Of a stretch of DNA of 64,000 nt, positions 27,213 to 36,532 are shown piece after piece. Source of the stretch: Litoreibacter ponti (GTDB taxonomy: Bacteria > Pseudomonadota > Alphaproteobacteria > Rhodobacterales > Rhodobacteraceae). Below the pieces are notes generated by a model. The model saw only the letters and a list, made by a program, of their open reading frames with translations, had not been told where the DNA came from and did no database searches. The DNA lies in NCBI RefSeq assembly GCF_003054285.1, contig NZ_QBKS01000002.1, positions 496,001 to 560,000 of the forward strand, in the 5' to 3' direction. Position numbers and translations under genes: made by a program. Position 1 is the stretch's first letter. Each line of letters begins with the position of its first letter.

Positions 27213-30200
27213 TGAACCCGATCCGTTTCGCAATCGAGAGGCCCGTTGCGGTCATGGCCGCCGTCTTGATCGTCATCCTGTTTGGCACGATTGCGCTCAG
27301 CCGGATCCCGATCCAGCTGGCGCCCGATGTTCGCAAGCCGATCGTGGTGGTCGAAACCGCATGGCCCGGGGCCGCGCCGTCCGAAATCGAGCGCGAGATC
27401 GTGAACTTGCAGGAGGAAGCCCTGCGCGGGCTCGAAGGGCTGGAAATCATGACGTCGCGGTCCCGGACCGGGCGCGCGGAAGTCACGCTCGAATTCGCAA
27501 TAGGCACCGATATGGGCGACAGCCTGTTGCTTGTGTCGAACCGGCTCGATCGGGTCAGTGGCTACCCGGCAGAAGCCGACGAGCCGACGCTGAACACCTC
27601 CGGCGCCGATGACAGCCCGATTGCTTGGGTCATCCTGACCGCGGCCGAGGGCAACACACGCGACATCGGGACCTTCCGCGATTTCATCGAAGATACGGTC
27701 AAGGACCGCGTGGAACGCATCGAGGGAGTGTCCGCCGTCAACCTGTTTGGCGGCGTCACGCGAGAGCTGCAGATCGTCGTCGATCCCTTGCGGCTGTCGC
27801 GCTACAACCTGACCGTGCCAGAGGTCGTCCGGGTCCTTCGGGCAGAGAATATCTCTATCTCCGCAGGCGATCTGGACGAGGGCAAGCGCCGCTACGTGGT
27901 CCGGACCGAGGGCAATCTGAACACCGAAGATGCCATCCGCAACGTGGTGCTGCGCTCTGGCGCGGCCACAGGCGGGGTGGGCCTCGTCCGTGTGGCTGAT
28001 GTGGCGGAGGTAGCCTTCTCCTACACGGATGCGACGACGCGGCTGCGCTTCCGCGGCGAGCCGGGGCTGGCGTTCAACATCGTCCGCGAGTCCGGCGCCA
28101 ACGTGATCGCGGTGATGGAAGAGATCCGCATCGTCCTTGCTCAGCTTGCTGAAGGCCCGGTGGCGGGCGCAGGGCTGGTGATGGAGCAAGTCTATGACGA
28201 GACGATCTACATCAACGGCGCCATCGGCCTTGTGACACAGAATATCTGGGTTGGCGGCGCGCTGGCGGCGCTGATCCTGATGCTGTTCCTGCGCTCACCC
28301 CGCGCCACTTTGGTCGTCTCGTTGGCAATCCCGGTGTCGATCGTGGCGACCTTTGTGGTCATGGCGCTGACGGGACGCACGCTCAACGTGATCTCGCTGG
28401 CGGGCATCGCCTTCGCCGTGGGCATGATCGTGGACGCGGCCATCGTTGTGCTCGAGAACATCTTCCGACTGCGAGAACAGGGCAAATCGCGCAGTGAAGC
28501 AGCCTTCGAAGGCGCGCGGCAGGTGTGGGGAGCCATCCTCGTGTCGGCGCTCACGACCGTGCTGGTGTTCGTGCCGATCCTGATCATGCAGCTTGAGGCG
28601 GGTCAGCTGTTTCGCGACATTGCCGTCGCCATTTCGGTGTCGGTCTTGCTGTCGCTCGTGGTCGCCGTCACCGTGATCCCGGCGCTGGCCTCCCGGTTGC
28701 TCAGCGCCAAGGACCAGACGCCAACCCGGCTTTGGGGCATCGACCACATCGCGGGCGGCTTTCGCGCGTTGGTAATGGTGTACGTGCGCTGGACCGTCCG
28801 CTCGCGCACGCTCGGGCTCTTGATGGTGGGGGCGATTGCCGGGGGCGCGGTTTTGGCGAGCATCACCTTTCTGCCGCGCCTTGAATACCTGCCGGAGGGC
28901 AATCGCAATCTGGTCTTCGGTCTGATCATTCCGCCGCCCGGCTACAACCTCGACACCACCCAAACCATCGCCGAGCGGATCGAAACCGTCGCGCGCCCCT
29001 TGTGGGAAGCCGCCCCAAACGAGCAAACCGAAGACGGCACGCCGACCATCGACAATTTCTTCTTCGTCGCCACGCCCGGAAATTCATTCGTGGGCTCCAG
29101 CGCCGTTGACGGCGCGCGGGCGGGTGAGCTGATCCCGGTGCTGTCGCGCCCCATCTTTGCGGAGCCGGGCACATTCGGGTTCATGACGCAGCCCTCTCTC
29201 TTTGGCCGCGGCGTCGGCGGTGGGCGCACGATTGAATTGAACGTCTCGGGGCAGGACCTGAATGAAATTCTTGCCGTCGCCGGGCAAGCGGCCGGTATGG
29301 TGTCGGGTCTCTTGCCACGCTCCGAAGGCCACCAATTCCGACCTATCCCGGGGCTGGAGCTGGGCGCGCCGGAGGTGCGACTGATCCCGGACCGCCAGCG
29401 TCTGGCGGATGCAGGTCTCGACAGCTCCGGGCTGGCCGCGACGGTGGACGCCTTCAATGATGGCTTGCGGGTGGCCGAGGTCACCGTCGGTGCCGAGCGC
29501 ATCGATCTTGTGCTGCGCGGTGACCGCTCCGTGCAGCAGGCCTTGCGGACGCAGGATGTCGGGCGCTACCCCGTCGTGACGCCCAACGGGCAGATCGTGC
29601 CGGTGTCGGCCTTGTCCGACGTGATCCTGACGGCAGGCCCCACAGAGATCCGCCACCGCGACCGTCTGCGCACCGTCACGCTGGAAGTCCGCCCCTCCGA
29701 CGCCTTGCCGCTGGAGGCCGCGGTGGAGCTTCTGGAAACCGAGGTCGTGCAAGCCTTGGAGGCGCAGGGCCTGCCTTCTGACATCCGGCTGTCGGTATCG
29801 GGCACCGCGGACCAACTGAACCAGACCTGGAACGCGATCCAGATCAACCTGATCGTCGCTCTGATCATCGTCTTTCTGGTGATGGCGATCCTGTTTGAAA
29901 GCTTCGTGCTGCCGCTGGTGATCCTGATTGCAGTGCCTGTGGCCGCCGCCGGCGGCGTAGGCGGGCTTGCCCTGCTGAACCTCTATCAGACGCAACCGAT
30001 GGATATGCTGACGCTCTTGGGCTTCGTGATCTTGGTGGGCATCGTGGTCAACAACGCCATCCTGATCGTGCATCAGGCGCTCTATCATCTGCGCGAGGAG
30101 TCCATGTCGCCCGTCGATGCGATTGAGGAGGCAACGCGAAACCGCATCCGCCCGATCTTCATGTCGACGCTGACCTCGGTAATGGGAATGCTGCCGCTGA

Positions 30201-30370
30201 TCCTGTTCCCCGGCGAGGGCTCGGAGCTGTACCGCGGCTTGGGGGCCGTCGTGGTCGGGGGGCTGTCCATGTCCGCCTTTCTGACCCTTCTGACCGTGCC
30301 GCCCTTGCTGCGGCTGTGCCTGCGCTCAAGCCAAACGGCAAGCGAGGCAGGGGATCTGAAAGCAGCGTAA
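27212..30370 (+). CDS. RND-family efflux pump (HAE-1-like), variant proton-relay residues
   Basis: 1052-residue inner-membrane pump, normal AcrB-class length, with twelve expected membrane helices and two large periplasmic loops. In the helix-4 motif the usual double aspartate is VDAAIVVLEN: D408 present, A409 in place of the second Asp. In helix 10 the usual lysine of GxxAKNAI is replaced, reading GIVVNNAI (N947). The fold is intact, so this is probably a divergent subgroup, not a broken gene. Coupled to the adaptor by a TGATG junction. Substrates unknown. Confidence 0.88.
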   Translation: MNPIRFAIERPVAVMAAVLIVILFGTIALSRIPIQLAPDVRKPIVVVETAWPGAAPSEIEREIVNLQEEALRGLEGLEIMTSRSRTGRAEVTLEFAIGTDMGDSLLLVSNRLDRVSGYPAEADEPTLNTSGADDSPIAWVILTAAEGNTRDIGTFRDFIEDTVKDRVERIEGVSAVNLFGGVTRELQIVVDPLRLSRYNLTVPEVVRVLRAENISISAGDLDEGKRRYVVRTEGNLNTEDAIRNVVLRSGAATGGVGLVRVADVAEVAFSYTDATTRLRFRGEPGLAFNIVRESGANVIAVMEEIRIVLAQLAEGPVAGAGLVMEQVYDETIYINGAIGLVTQNIWVGGALAALILMLFLRSPRATLVVSLAIPVSIVATFVVMALTGRTLNVISLAGIAFAVGMIVDAAIVVLENIFRLREQGKSRSEAAFEGARQVWGAILVSALTTVLVFVPILIMQLEAGQLFRDIAVAISVSVLLSLVVAVTVIPALASRLLSAKDQTPTRLWGIDHIAGGFRALVMVYVRWTVRSRTLGLLMVGAIAGGAVLASITFLPRLEYLPEGNRNLVFGLIIPPPGYNLDTTQTIAERIETVARPLWEAAPNEQTEDGTPTIDNFFFVATPGNSFVGSSAVDGARAGELIPVLSRPIFAEPGTFGFMTQPSLFGRGVGGGRTIELNVSGQDLNEILAVAGQAAGMVSGLLPRSEGHQFRPIPGLELGAPEVRLIPDRQRLADAGLDSSGLAATVDAFNDGLRVAEVTVGAERIDLVLRGDRSVQQALRTQDVGRYPVVTPNGQIVPVSALSDVILTAGPTEIRHRDRLRTVTLEVRPSDALPLEAAVELLETEVVQALEAQGLPSDIRLSVSGTADQLNQTWNAIQINLIVALIIVFLVMAILFESFVLPLVILIAVPVAAAGGVGGLALLNLYQTQPMDMLTLLGFVILVGIVVNNAILIVHQALYHLREESMSPVDAIEEATRNRIRPIFMSTLTSVMGMLPLILFPGEGSELYRGLGAVVVGGLSMSAFLTLLTVPPLLRLCLRSSQTASEAGDLKAA

Positions 30371-30454
30371 GAAACTTCCGTTTCGCGCCCGCACGTGCGG
30401 CAGTGGCTTTGTGTTCCTGCCGCGGGTCCTTTATCAGTTGAGGCGTAGCAAAGA

Positions 30455-31255
30455 GTGGATGTGCCCGTGACCAATTTCTCGGACCGGAAAGAATTCGCAA
30501 TCGCAACCGCGAAGGACGCAGGCGCGCTGGCGCTTAGATATTTCGCCGACCGGGACGCTTTGGTCGTGGATCAAAAGGGCGCGCAGGACTGGGTCAGCGA
30601 AGCCGACCGCAACGTCGAGACCTTCATCCGCAAGAAGATCGCCGAGGCCTTTCCCGACGATGGGATCTTCGGCGAAGAGCACGAGCCGACCAAAGGCTCC
30701 AGCGGCTTCGACTGGGTGATCGATCCGATTGATGGGACGACGAACTTCGTCAACGGCATTCCGGCCTGGACCATCGTGCTGGCCGGTGTGTCGGACGGAC
30801 AGACCCAGCTCGGGGTGATTGTCGAGCCCAACGTGGACGAGACCTATGTCGCCGAACGCGGGGCCGGAGCGACGCTGAACGGCAAGCCCATGCGCGTGGC
30901 CTCTGGGGTTGCCTTGGACAGCGGTACGGTCTCTGTCGGCTACTCGAACCGCGTGGAAGCCGCGCATGTCATCCCGGTGATCGCCGCCCTGGTCGAACGC
31001 GGGGCGCTCTACCACCGCAACGCGAGCGGTGCGCTTTCACTGGCCTACGTCGCCGCGGGAAGGCTTTTGGGGTATGTCGAAGAGCACATGAACGCTTGGG
31101 ATTGTCTGGCCGGTCAATTGATGATCGCCGAGGCGGGCGGAGTGATCGAGGACCAAGATGTCAGCGAAATGATCAAAGATGGCGATCGCGTGATCGCCGG
31201 CACACCGGATGTCTTTGATGCGTTGAAGGCTATCTGCGAAGGCCCTTGGGACTGA
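30455..31255 (+). CDS. Inositol monophosphatase family phosphatase
   Basis: 266-residue Mg-dependent sugar/inositol phosphatase. Metal motifs are clear: GEEHEP (glutamate), DWVIDPIDGTTNFVNG (DPxDGTxN) and WDCLAGQLMIAEAGG near the C-terminus. There is no AUG at the front; candidate GTG starts are 30455, 30461 and 30467, and none has a strong ribosome site. It could serve as an inositol phosphatase or in 3'-phosphoadenosine phosphate recycling. It stands alone between the efflux pump and the convergent histidine phosphatase. Confidence 0.85.
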   Translation: MDVPVTNFSDRKEFAIATAKDAGALALRYFADRDALVVDQKGAQDWVSEADRNVETFIRKKIAEAFPDDGIFGEEHEPTKGSSGFDWVIDPIDGTTNFVNGIPAWTIVLAGVSDGQTQLGVIVEPNVDETYVAERGAGATLNGKPMRVASGVALDSGTVSVGYSNRVEAAHVIPVIAALVERGALYHRNASGALSLAYVAAGRLLGYVEEHMNAWDCLAGQLMIAEAGGVIEDQDVSEMIKDGDRVIAGTPDVFDALKAICEGPWD

Positions 31256-31264
31256 CGGGAGACG

Positions 31265-31831
31265 TTATTTCAACGCGCGCCATCCGCACTCCGGTTTGAG
31301 CGTTTCGAGATCAGCGATCCAGTAATGACCTTGCCCGGGTTGGTCGAACTTTCGGTCGATGGGCGCGCCGGCATAATGACACCACAGCAGCGTGCCCACC
31401 GCACCATGCGTCACGATCACCAGATCTCCGTGGTCATGGGCGCCCACGATACTGCCGACCGACCGGCGGATACGCGCCTGCGCCGCGACGGCCGTTTCCC
31501 AACCCTGATAGCTGATCTTTGGGTTCGCAAAGAACGCGTCTGCCGCCAACTCAAATTGATCACGCGGCAAAAAGCCGGTGGCGCTGCGATCGTTTTCGCC
31601 CAAAGCAGCCTCAGTGGTGAAGGAGAGGTCAAGCGCCGCCGCAAGAATGTCCGCAGTCTCCACCGCCTTCGCTTCGGTGCTGGACCAGATCGCGCGTGTC
31701 GCCGCTACAACATCACTTTGGGCAAATGCCGTCGCGCGCCTGCGTCCGATCTCGCTCAGGCCCCAATCGGTGATCTCTGTCCCGGGGTCGATCACGACTT
31801 CGGGGTGGGAGACGATGATCAGCTTGCCCAC
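31265..31831 (-). CDS. Histidine phosphatase family protein with SHP in place of RHG
   Basis: 188-residue phosphoglycerate-mutase-like fold. The usual N-terminal RHG is VSHPEV, so the phosphohistidine H9 is kept while the preceding arginine is serine. The second histidine is in VIVTHGAVGT. DWGLSEIGRRRATAF is the standard LSxxGxxxA segment. The same R-to-S/T change occurs, from memory, in an alphaproteobacterial subfamily, so the protein need not be inactive. It begins one base before the iron-type ABC ATPase stop and probably ends that operon. Confidence 0.75.
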   Translation of the reverse strand: MGKLIIVSHPEVVIDPGTEITDWGLSEIGRRRATAFAQSDVVAATRAIWSSTEAKAVETADILAAALDLSFTTEAALGENDRSATGFLPRDQFELAADAFFANPKISYQGWETAVAAQARIRRSVGSIVGAHDHGDLVIVTHGAVGTLLWCHYAGAPIDRKFDQPGQGHYWIADLETLKPECGWRALK

Positions 31832-31832
31832 A

Positions 31833-32897
31833 TCAGCCTTCCGGCAAAAGCACGGGGCCGCGATCCGCGAAGGTCATCTTGACCTCTGCGCCGGTCTCAA
31901 GCGGATCGTCCACATTGTCCTGCACGGCAAAAACCTGACCGAACGCGCCGGTCAGCGTGTATTCCATCCGCACGCCAACATAGGTCGCCTTTGTCACCGT
32001 CGCGCTGATGCCTGCGTCACTGCCAATGACGATGCGCGACGGGCGCACGGCGAGTGTTGCCGGCCCCGGGGGAAGATCACGGGACGGAAGGGTGTGGCGA
32101 TAGCCTTCGATCTCGATCGTCGCCTGATCGCCGTCGACGCGTACGATGGTGCAGTCGATCAGGTTCGCCTCGCCGATGAAATCGGCCACGAAGCGGTCAA
32201 TCGGCGCGTCATAGAGCTGGCGCGGCGTGCCGATCTGCGCAATGGACGCGTTGCGCATCACGACGATCTCGTCGGAGACGGCAAGGGCCTCTTCTTGATC
32301 GTGGGTGACGTAGACGACCGTCAGGCCAAGATCCTGCTGGATGGCGCGGATATCCTCGCGGACCTGTCGACGAAGCTTCGCATCAAGGTTTGAAAGCGGC
32401 TCATCGAACAGCAGAACCTGCGGCTCCAGAACGAGTGCCCGGGCGACAGCGACGCGCTGTTGTTGTCCGCCCGACAGCTCGCTGGGCAGGCGCCCGTCGA
32501 AGCCCTTGAGCCCCACCAGCTCCAACCCGGCCAGGGCGCGGGACCGGGCTTCGCCCTTGTCAAAGCCCGAGAAGGTCAGCCCGTACATCACGTTCTCCAG
32601 CACGCTCATATGCGGAAACAGCGCGTAGGACTGGAACACCATCGATACGTCCCGGTCGGTTGCGGGCAGCCGCGTCACATCGCGCTCGCCGATCAGGATG
32701 CGGCCGGAGGTGGCCATCTCAAGCCCCGCGATCATGCGCAATGTCGTGGTCTTGCCGCAGCCCGACGGGCCCAGCAGGGTGACCAGTTTGCCCGCATCGA
32801 TCTGCAGGTCGATGCTGTCGACCGCCACCACGTCCTTACCGAACGTCTTGCCGACGCCTTCGAACCTGACCGGGGCGGCCTTGGAGCTGATTTTCAT
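31833..32897 (-). CDS. Ferric-iron-type ABC transporter ATPase (FbpC/PotA class)
   Basis: 354-residue ATPase: Walker A GPSGCGKT, signature LSGGQQQRVAVARAL, Walker B LLFDEPLSNLDAKLR and a C-terminal TOBE domain (LAVRPSRIVIG). It follows its permease gene by nine bases and precedes the histidine phosphatase by one. Class assignment to FbpC, PotA or AEP-type importers rests on its partners. Confidence 0.87.
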   Translation of the reverse strand: MKISSKAAPVRFEGVGKTFGKDVVAVDSIDLQIDAGKLVTLLGPSGCGKTTTLRMIAGLEMATSGRILIGERDVTRLPATDRDVSMVFQSYALFPHMSVLENVMYGLTFSGFDKGEARSRALAGLELVGLKGFDGRLPSELSGGQQQRVAVARALVLEPQVLLFDEPLSNLDAKLRRQVREDIRAIQQDLGLTVVYVTHDQEEALAVSDEIVVMRNASIAQIGTPRQLYDAPIDRFVADFIGEANLIDCTIVRVDGDQATIEIEGYRHTLPSRDLPPGPATLAVRPSRIVIGSDAGISATVTKATYVGVRMEYTLTGAFGQVFAVQDNVDDPLETGAEVKMTFADRGPVLLPEG

Positions 32898-32906
32898 GGT
32901 GTCACC

Positions 32907-35120
32907 TCAAACATTGGTCCGCGATTGCGACATGCGCCGCCCGATCTGCGTGCGCCCGATGATCAGCTGCATGATCAGAACCACGCTCAACATGACGAAG
33001 ATCAGGCTGGTCGAATACGCAATCGCAAGCCCGTAATCGTTGTTCTCGACCCGCCCGATAATGTAGCTGGTCGCCATGTCATACTCCGCCGAGACAAGGA
33101 AGATCACCGCCGAGATCGCGGTCATGGCTCGCACGAAGCTATAGACCAGCGCGGCCAGGATCGCGGGCCTGAGAAGCGGCAGGATCACGCGCCGGAAGGT
33201 CTGCCAGGAATTGGCGCCAAGGGTCAGAGAGGACTCGTCGAGCGATTTGTCCAGCTGCGACATCGACGCGATGCCTGCGCGCACGCCCACGGGCATGTTG
33301 CGGAAGATAAAGCTGACGACAAGGATCACGCCGGTGCCGGTGATCTCGATCGGCGGCACGTTGAAGGCGAGGATGTAGCTCACGCCGATGACGGTGCCGG
33401 GGATCGCGAAGGACAGCATCGTGCCGAACTCGAACGCGTTCTTGCCCGCAAAGCTTTGCCGCGTCAGCAGGTACGCGGTGACGAGCCCCACGGCAGCGGT
33501 CAAGGGTGCCGCAATGGCCGCGATGGTGATGGTCGTCCAGAAGCTGTCCCACGCGGCGCCGGTCCAGCGGATGCCTTCGTCCTCAAAACGGACTGAGAAC
33601 GCGGTAACGTAGTGCTTGAAGGTCAGCGAGTTATCGACACCCCATAGCTGCACCACGCTGCCATAGACGATCATGCCGTAGACCACCGCCGTGAACAACG
33701 CCCAGCCAATGGCGATGGTCAGAACGGGGATCGCCAGACCGCCCGGCATCAAAGGGTGCACGCCTGCGTCGCCCTTGCCGGATACGGTGGTGTAGCTTTT
33801 CTTTCCCAGCCACGCGCGCTGCGCGTAGAACGCCGACAGGGTGAAGAACAAGAGCACCATCGCCAACACAGCCGCGCGGCCTTGGTCGTATTGCGCACCG
33901 ACGATGGCGAAGAAAATCTCGGTCGACAGCACGTCGAAATTGCCGCCAAGCACCAGCGGATTGCCGAAATCGGCCATGGACTCGATGAACCCAAGCAGGA
34001 AGGCATTTGCCAGCCCGGGCCGCATCAGGGGCAACGAGACCGTGCGGAACGTCTGCCAGCGGTTCGCGCGCAACGTCTGCGCAGCTTCCTCCATCGACGG
34101 GGACACACCCTCGACCACGCCAATCAGAACGAGGAACGCAATGGGCGTGAACGCCAGCGTTTGCGCGATCAGCACGCCGGGCATGCCGTAGAGCCAGCGG
34201 GTGGGCTGTATCCCGAAAAGATCGGCGAAGAACACGGTCACGGATCCGGACAGGCCGAACAACAGGATCAGCGCCAATCCGATGACGAAGGGCGGCGTGA
34301 TGATCGGCAGCACCGTCAGCGCGCGCATACCCCGTTTGAACCGGAAGCCGGACCGCGTGACGACCAAAGCGAAGCACAAGCCCAGCGCCGTCGTGATGAA
34401 ACCCACAAGCAGGGCAAGGAAGAGCGAGTTCCAGGCCGCCCCGCATTTCGCGCCCCACAGGCAGCCCAACCCCCAAAGCCGGTCATCGAAGAACTTTGCG
34501 GCAAAGACTGAAAGCGAATAGGCCCCATCTTCGGTCACGAAGGCGGCGAACAGCATCTTCGCAATCGGGAAAAAGACGAAGGCGGTGACGATGGTGATCA
34601 CACCGCCAATGGCGCTGACCACGAATACATCCCCGTTGATGGCGCCGCGCGCGGCGATGCCTTGGGTCAGAATGAACAGAAAGGCCGACGCGCAGATCAT
34701 CGCGCCGTAGCCCATGCCGAATTGGCGTGTCTTCAGATCTCCGAACAGGGCCTCTTGCCAGTCGAAGTTGAAGCCACGGATGCCGATTGAAAACCCTTGT
34801 GCGATCAGCCATCCGAAACCAAGCACACCGGCAAGGATCAGAATGCGGGCATAAAGAGGGTCCGACTTCGGCCTACCCAGCACCAGAAGCGGCAGGCCAA
34901 GCGGGATCAGCAAGGGCGCGAGCCAAAGCTTCTCTGCCTGCGCGATCAGAAAGGCGGCGGGCGCATAGTCCTCGTCAAACGGATAGCCGTCTACAAGCCA
35001 TTCAAACGACCACAGGCCGTCCTCGACCATGTACCATGGCAGCAGGCAATATCCGACCCACCCGGCAATGACCCAGAAGATCAGAACCGGATGGGCCGTC
35101 TTTGTAACGGAAGCGGTCAC
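32907..35120 (-). CDS. Two-domain iron-type ABC permease (FbpB/AfuB class)
   Basis: 737-residue permease made of two membrane halves, the normal architecture for FbpB. The two ATPase-contact loops are MEEAAQTLRANRWQTFRTVS and LDESSLTLGANSWQTFRRVI. It starts directly after the binding-protein stop, with zero spacing. The extended region between the first helices and core (about 70-230) is typical of the longer alphaproteobacterial forms. Confidence 0.87.
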   Translation of the reverse strand: MTASVTKTAHPVLIFWVIAGWVGYCLLPWYMVEDGLWSFEWLVDGYPFDEDYAPAAFLIAQAEKLWLAPLLIPLGLPLLVLGRPKSDPLYARILILAGVLGFGWLIAQGFSIGIRGFNFDWQEALFGDLKTRQFGMGYGAMICASAFLFILTQGIAARGAINGDVFVVSAIGGVITIVTAFVFFPIAKMLFAAFVTEDGAYSLSVFAAKFFDDRLWGLGCLWGAKCGAAWNSLFLALLVGFITTALGLCFALVVTRSGFRFKRGMRALTVLPIITPPFVIGLALILLFGLSGSVTVFFADLFGIQPTRWLYGMPGVLIAQTLAFTPIAFLVLIGVVEGVSPSMEEAAQTLRANRWQTFRTVSLPLMRPGLANAFLLGFIESMADFGNPLVLGGNFDVLSTEIFFAIVGAQYDQGRAAVLAMVLLFFTLSAFYAQRAWLGKKSYTTVSGKGDAGVHPLMPGGLAIPVLTIAIGWALFTAVVYGMIVYGSVVQLWGVDNSLTFKHYVTAFSVRFEDEGIRWTGAAWDSFWTTITIAAIAAPLTAAVGLVTAYLLTRQSFAGKNAFEFGTMLSFAIPGTVIGVSYILAFNVPPIEITGTGVILVVSFIFRNMPVGVRAGIASMSQLDKSLDESSLTLGANSWQTFRRVILPLLRPAILAALVYSFVRAMTAISAVIFLVSAEYDMATSYIIGRVENNDYGLAIAYSTSLIFVMLSVVLIMQLIIGRTQIGRRMSQSRTNV

Positions 35121-36146
35121 TTACTGAGGCAGGACTGACACCTCTTCATCCCACTTCTGCAACAGACGCTTGCGTTCGTCCGACGAGCCGTACTTCTTGA
35201 AGTCGTAGTCAATGAGCTTGATCTGGCTCATATCAGGCGCGCTCTCGGACGTCTTGGCCCCGGTGTTCGACGGCACCTGGAAGGCGTTGACTTCCAGCGC
35301 GAGGTTTTGCGCCTCCGGGCTCAGCGCCCAGTCGTAGAACTTCTTGGCCTCTTCCTCGTTGCGCGCGCCATCGATGATCGACATCGAGCCGATCTCGTAG
35401 CCAGTGCCCTCGCAAGGTGCGACGACCTTGACCGGGAAGCCCGAGACCGCCTGTTTCACCGCGTCATGCATGAACACGATACCGATGGTGTTCTCGCCAC
35501 GGCCCGCCGCCTTGATCGGGGCCGATCCGGACTTGGTGTACTGGTTGATATTGGCGTGCAGGCCCTTCATGAAGTCGAAGCCTTCCTCCTCGCCGAAGAT
35601 TTGCACCATGGACGCGAGCGTCGTGTAGGCGGTGCCTGAAGAGTTCGGGTTCGCCATCTGCACATGGCCTTTATATTCGGGCTTCAGCAGATCTTTCCAG
35701 CAGGCGGGCTCCGGCAGGCTGTTGGCCGCCAAAAGGTCGGTGTTGTAGCCATAGCCCAACGCACCGGAATAGATGCCGATGGTCTTGTTGCCGGCGCTTT
35801 CGGCCTGGCTGATGGCCCAGTCATGCAGCTGGTCGCGCATGGGCGACATGTATTCCATGGTCAGGCCTTCTTCGGCGGCCTGCAGATGCGGGTCACCCGT
35901 GCCGCCCCACCAGACATCGCCCTTGGGGTTCGCGCTTTCCGCGCGGATTTGCGCAAAGGTCTCACCCGATGACTTGCGGGTCATGTTCACGTCGATACCG
36001 GTGGCATCCTCAAAGCTGCGCGCCATGAGCTGGCACCAGTCTTCCTGCGCCGAGCAGTAGAGCGTCAGCTTGTCCGCCTGCGCCGCACCCAATGAGGCCG
36101 CAAACGCGATCAGCGATCCGGCAAAAGTCGTCGTTAGTTTTTTCAA
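35121..36146 (-). CDS. Iron(III)-type ABC binding protein (FutA/AfuA class)
   Basis: 341-residue periplasmic binder with a Sec signal (cleavage near A24, AAQA). LTLYCSAQEDWCQLMARSFE, GDVWWGGTGDPHLQA and YSGALGYGYNTDLLA match the Fe(III)/AfuA class; the Tyr-rich segment could include the iron-binding tyrosines. The 2-aminoethylphosphonate binder PhnS is a relative, so phosphonate uptake is an alternative. First gene of the binder-permease-ATPase-phosphatase operon. Confidence 0.82.
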   Translation of the reverse strand: MKKLTTTFAGSLIAFAASLGAAQADKLTLYCSAQEDWCQLMARSFEDATGIDVNMTRKSSGETFAQIRAESANPKGDVWWGGTGDPHLQAAEEGLTMEYMSPMRDQLHDWAISQAESAGNKTIGIYSGALGYGYNTDLLAANSLPEPACWKDLLKPEYKGHVQMANPNSSGTAYTTLASMVQIFGEEEGFDFMKGLHANINQYTKSGSAPIKAAGRGENTIGIVFMHDAVKQAVSGFPVKVVAPCEGTGYEIGSMSIIDGARNEEEAKKFYDWALSPEAQNLALEVNAFQVPSNTGAKTSESAPDMSQIKLIDYDFKKYGSSDERKRLLQKWDEEVSVLPQ

Positions 36147-36532
36147 GATTATTCCTCCCTTAAGCGTCGGGCCGCACCATCAAGCGCGAGACCCGCCATA
36201 CCGCCACTGGAGGTGGACGCTGCACAGCGATCCTTGTTATTTTGTCAGCCGGTCAAGACACCGGCCATCCCCCCAATGACACCCTCATTCTCACCACCGT
36301 CCCGCCTATACTGCAAGATATTTCGCTTTTCGGGTGAAGCGGCCGGTGTTTGTCACGTGGCCCGTGCCGAGCGTTAGGCACCGGTCGACGCAGGAGAGAT
36401 ATGGTCCAGCTCTGGAAATCGGACGCTCTCAAAATGCGTTCGGCGGCCAGTTTTTGACGATGGTGCATGAGCGATATGGACCGGACCAAGCACGATCACC
36501 ACAGGTTCCCGCTTTCAGAAAGCGGCATCTCT
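36147..36532. other. 386-base intergenic region
   Basis: Lies between the end of the oxygenase gene and the start of the iron-type binding protein, both minus strand. It must hold the iron operon promoter and probably the end of the peptidase operon. GCCGGT and ACCGGC at about 36246-36263 form a six-pair stem read from either strand, a weak terminator candidate without a U tract. No gene is supported. Confidence 0.45.
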
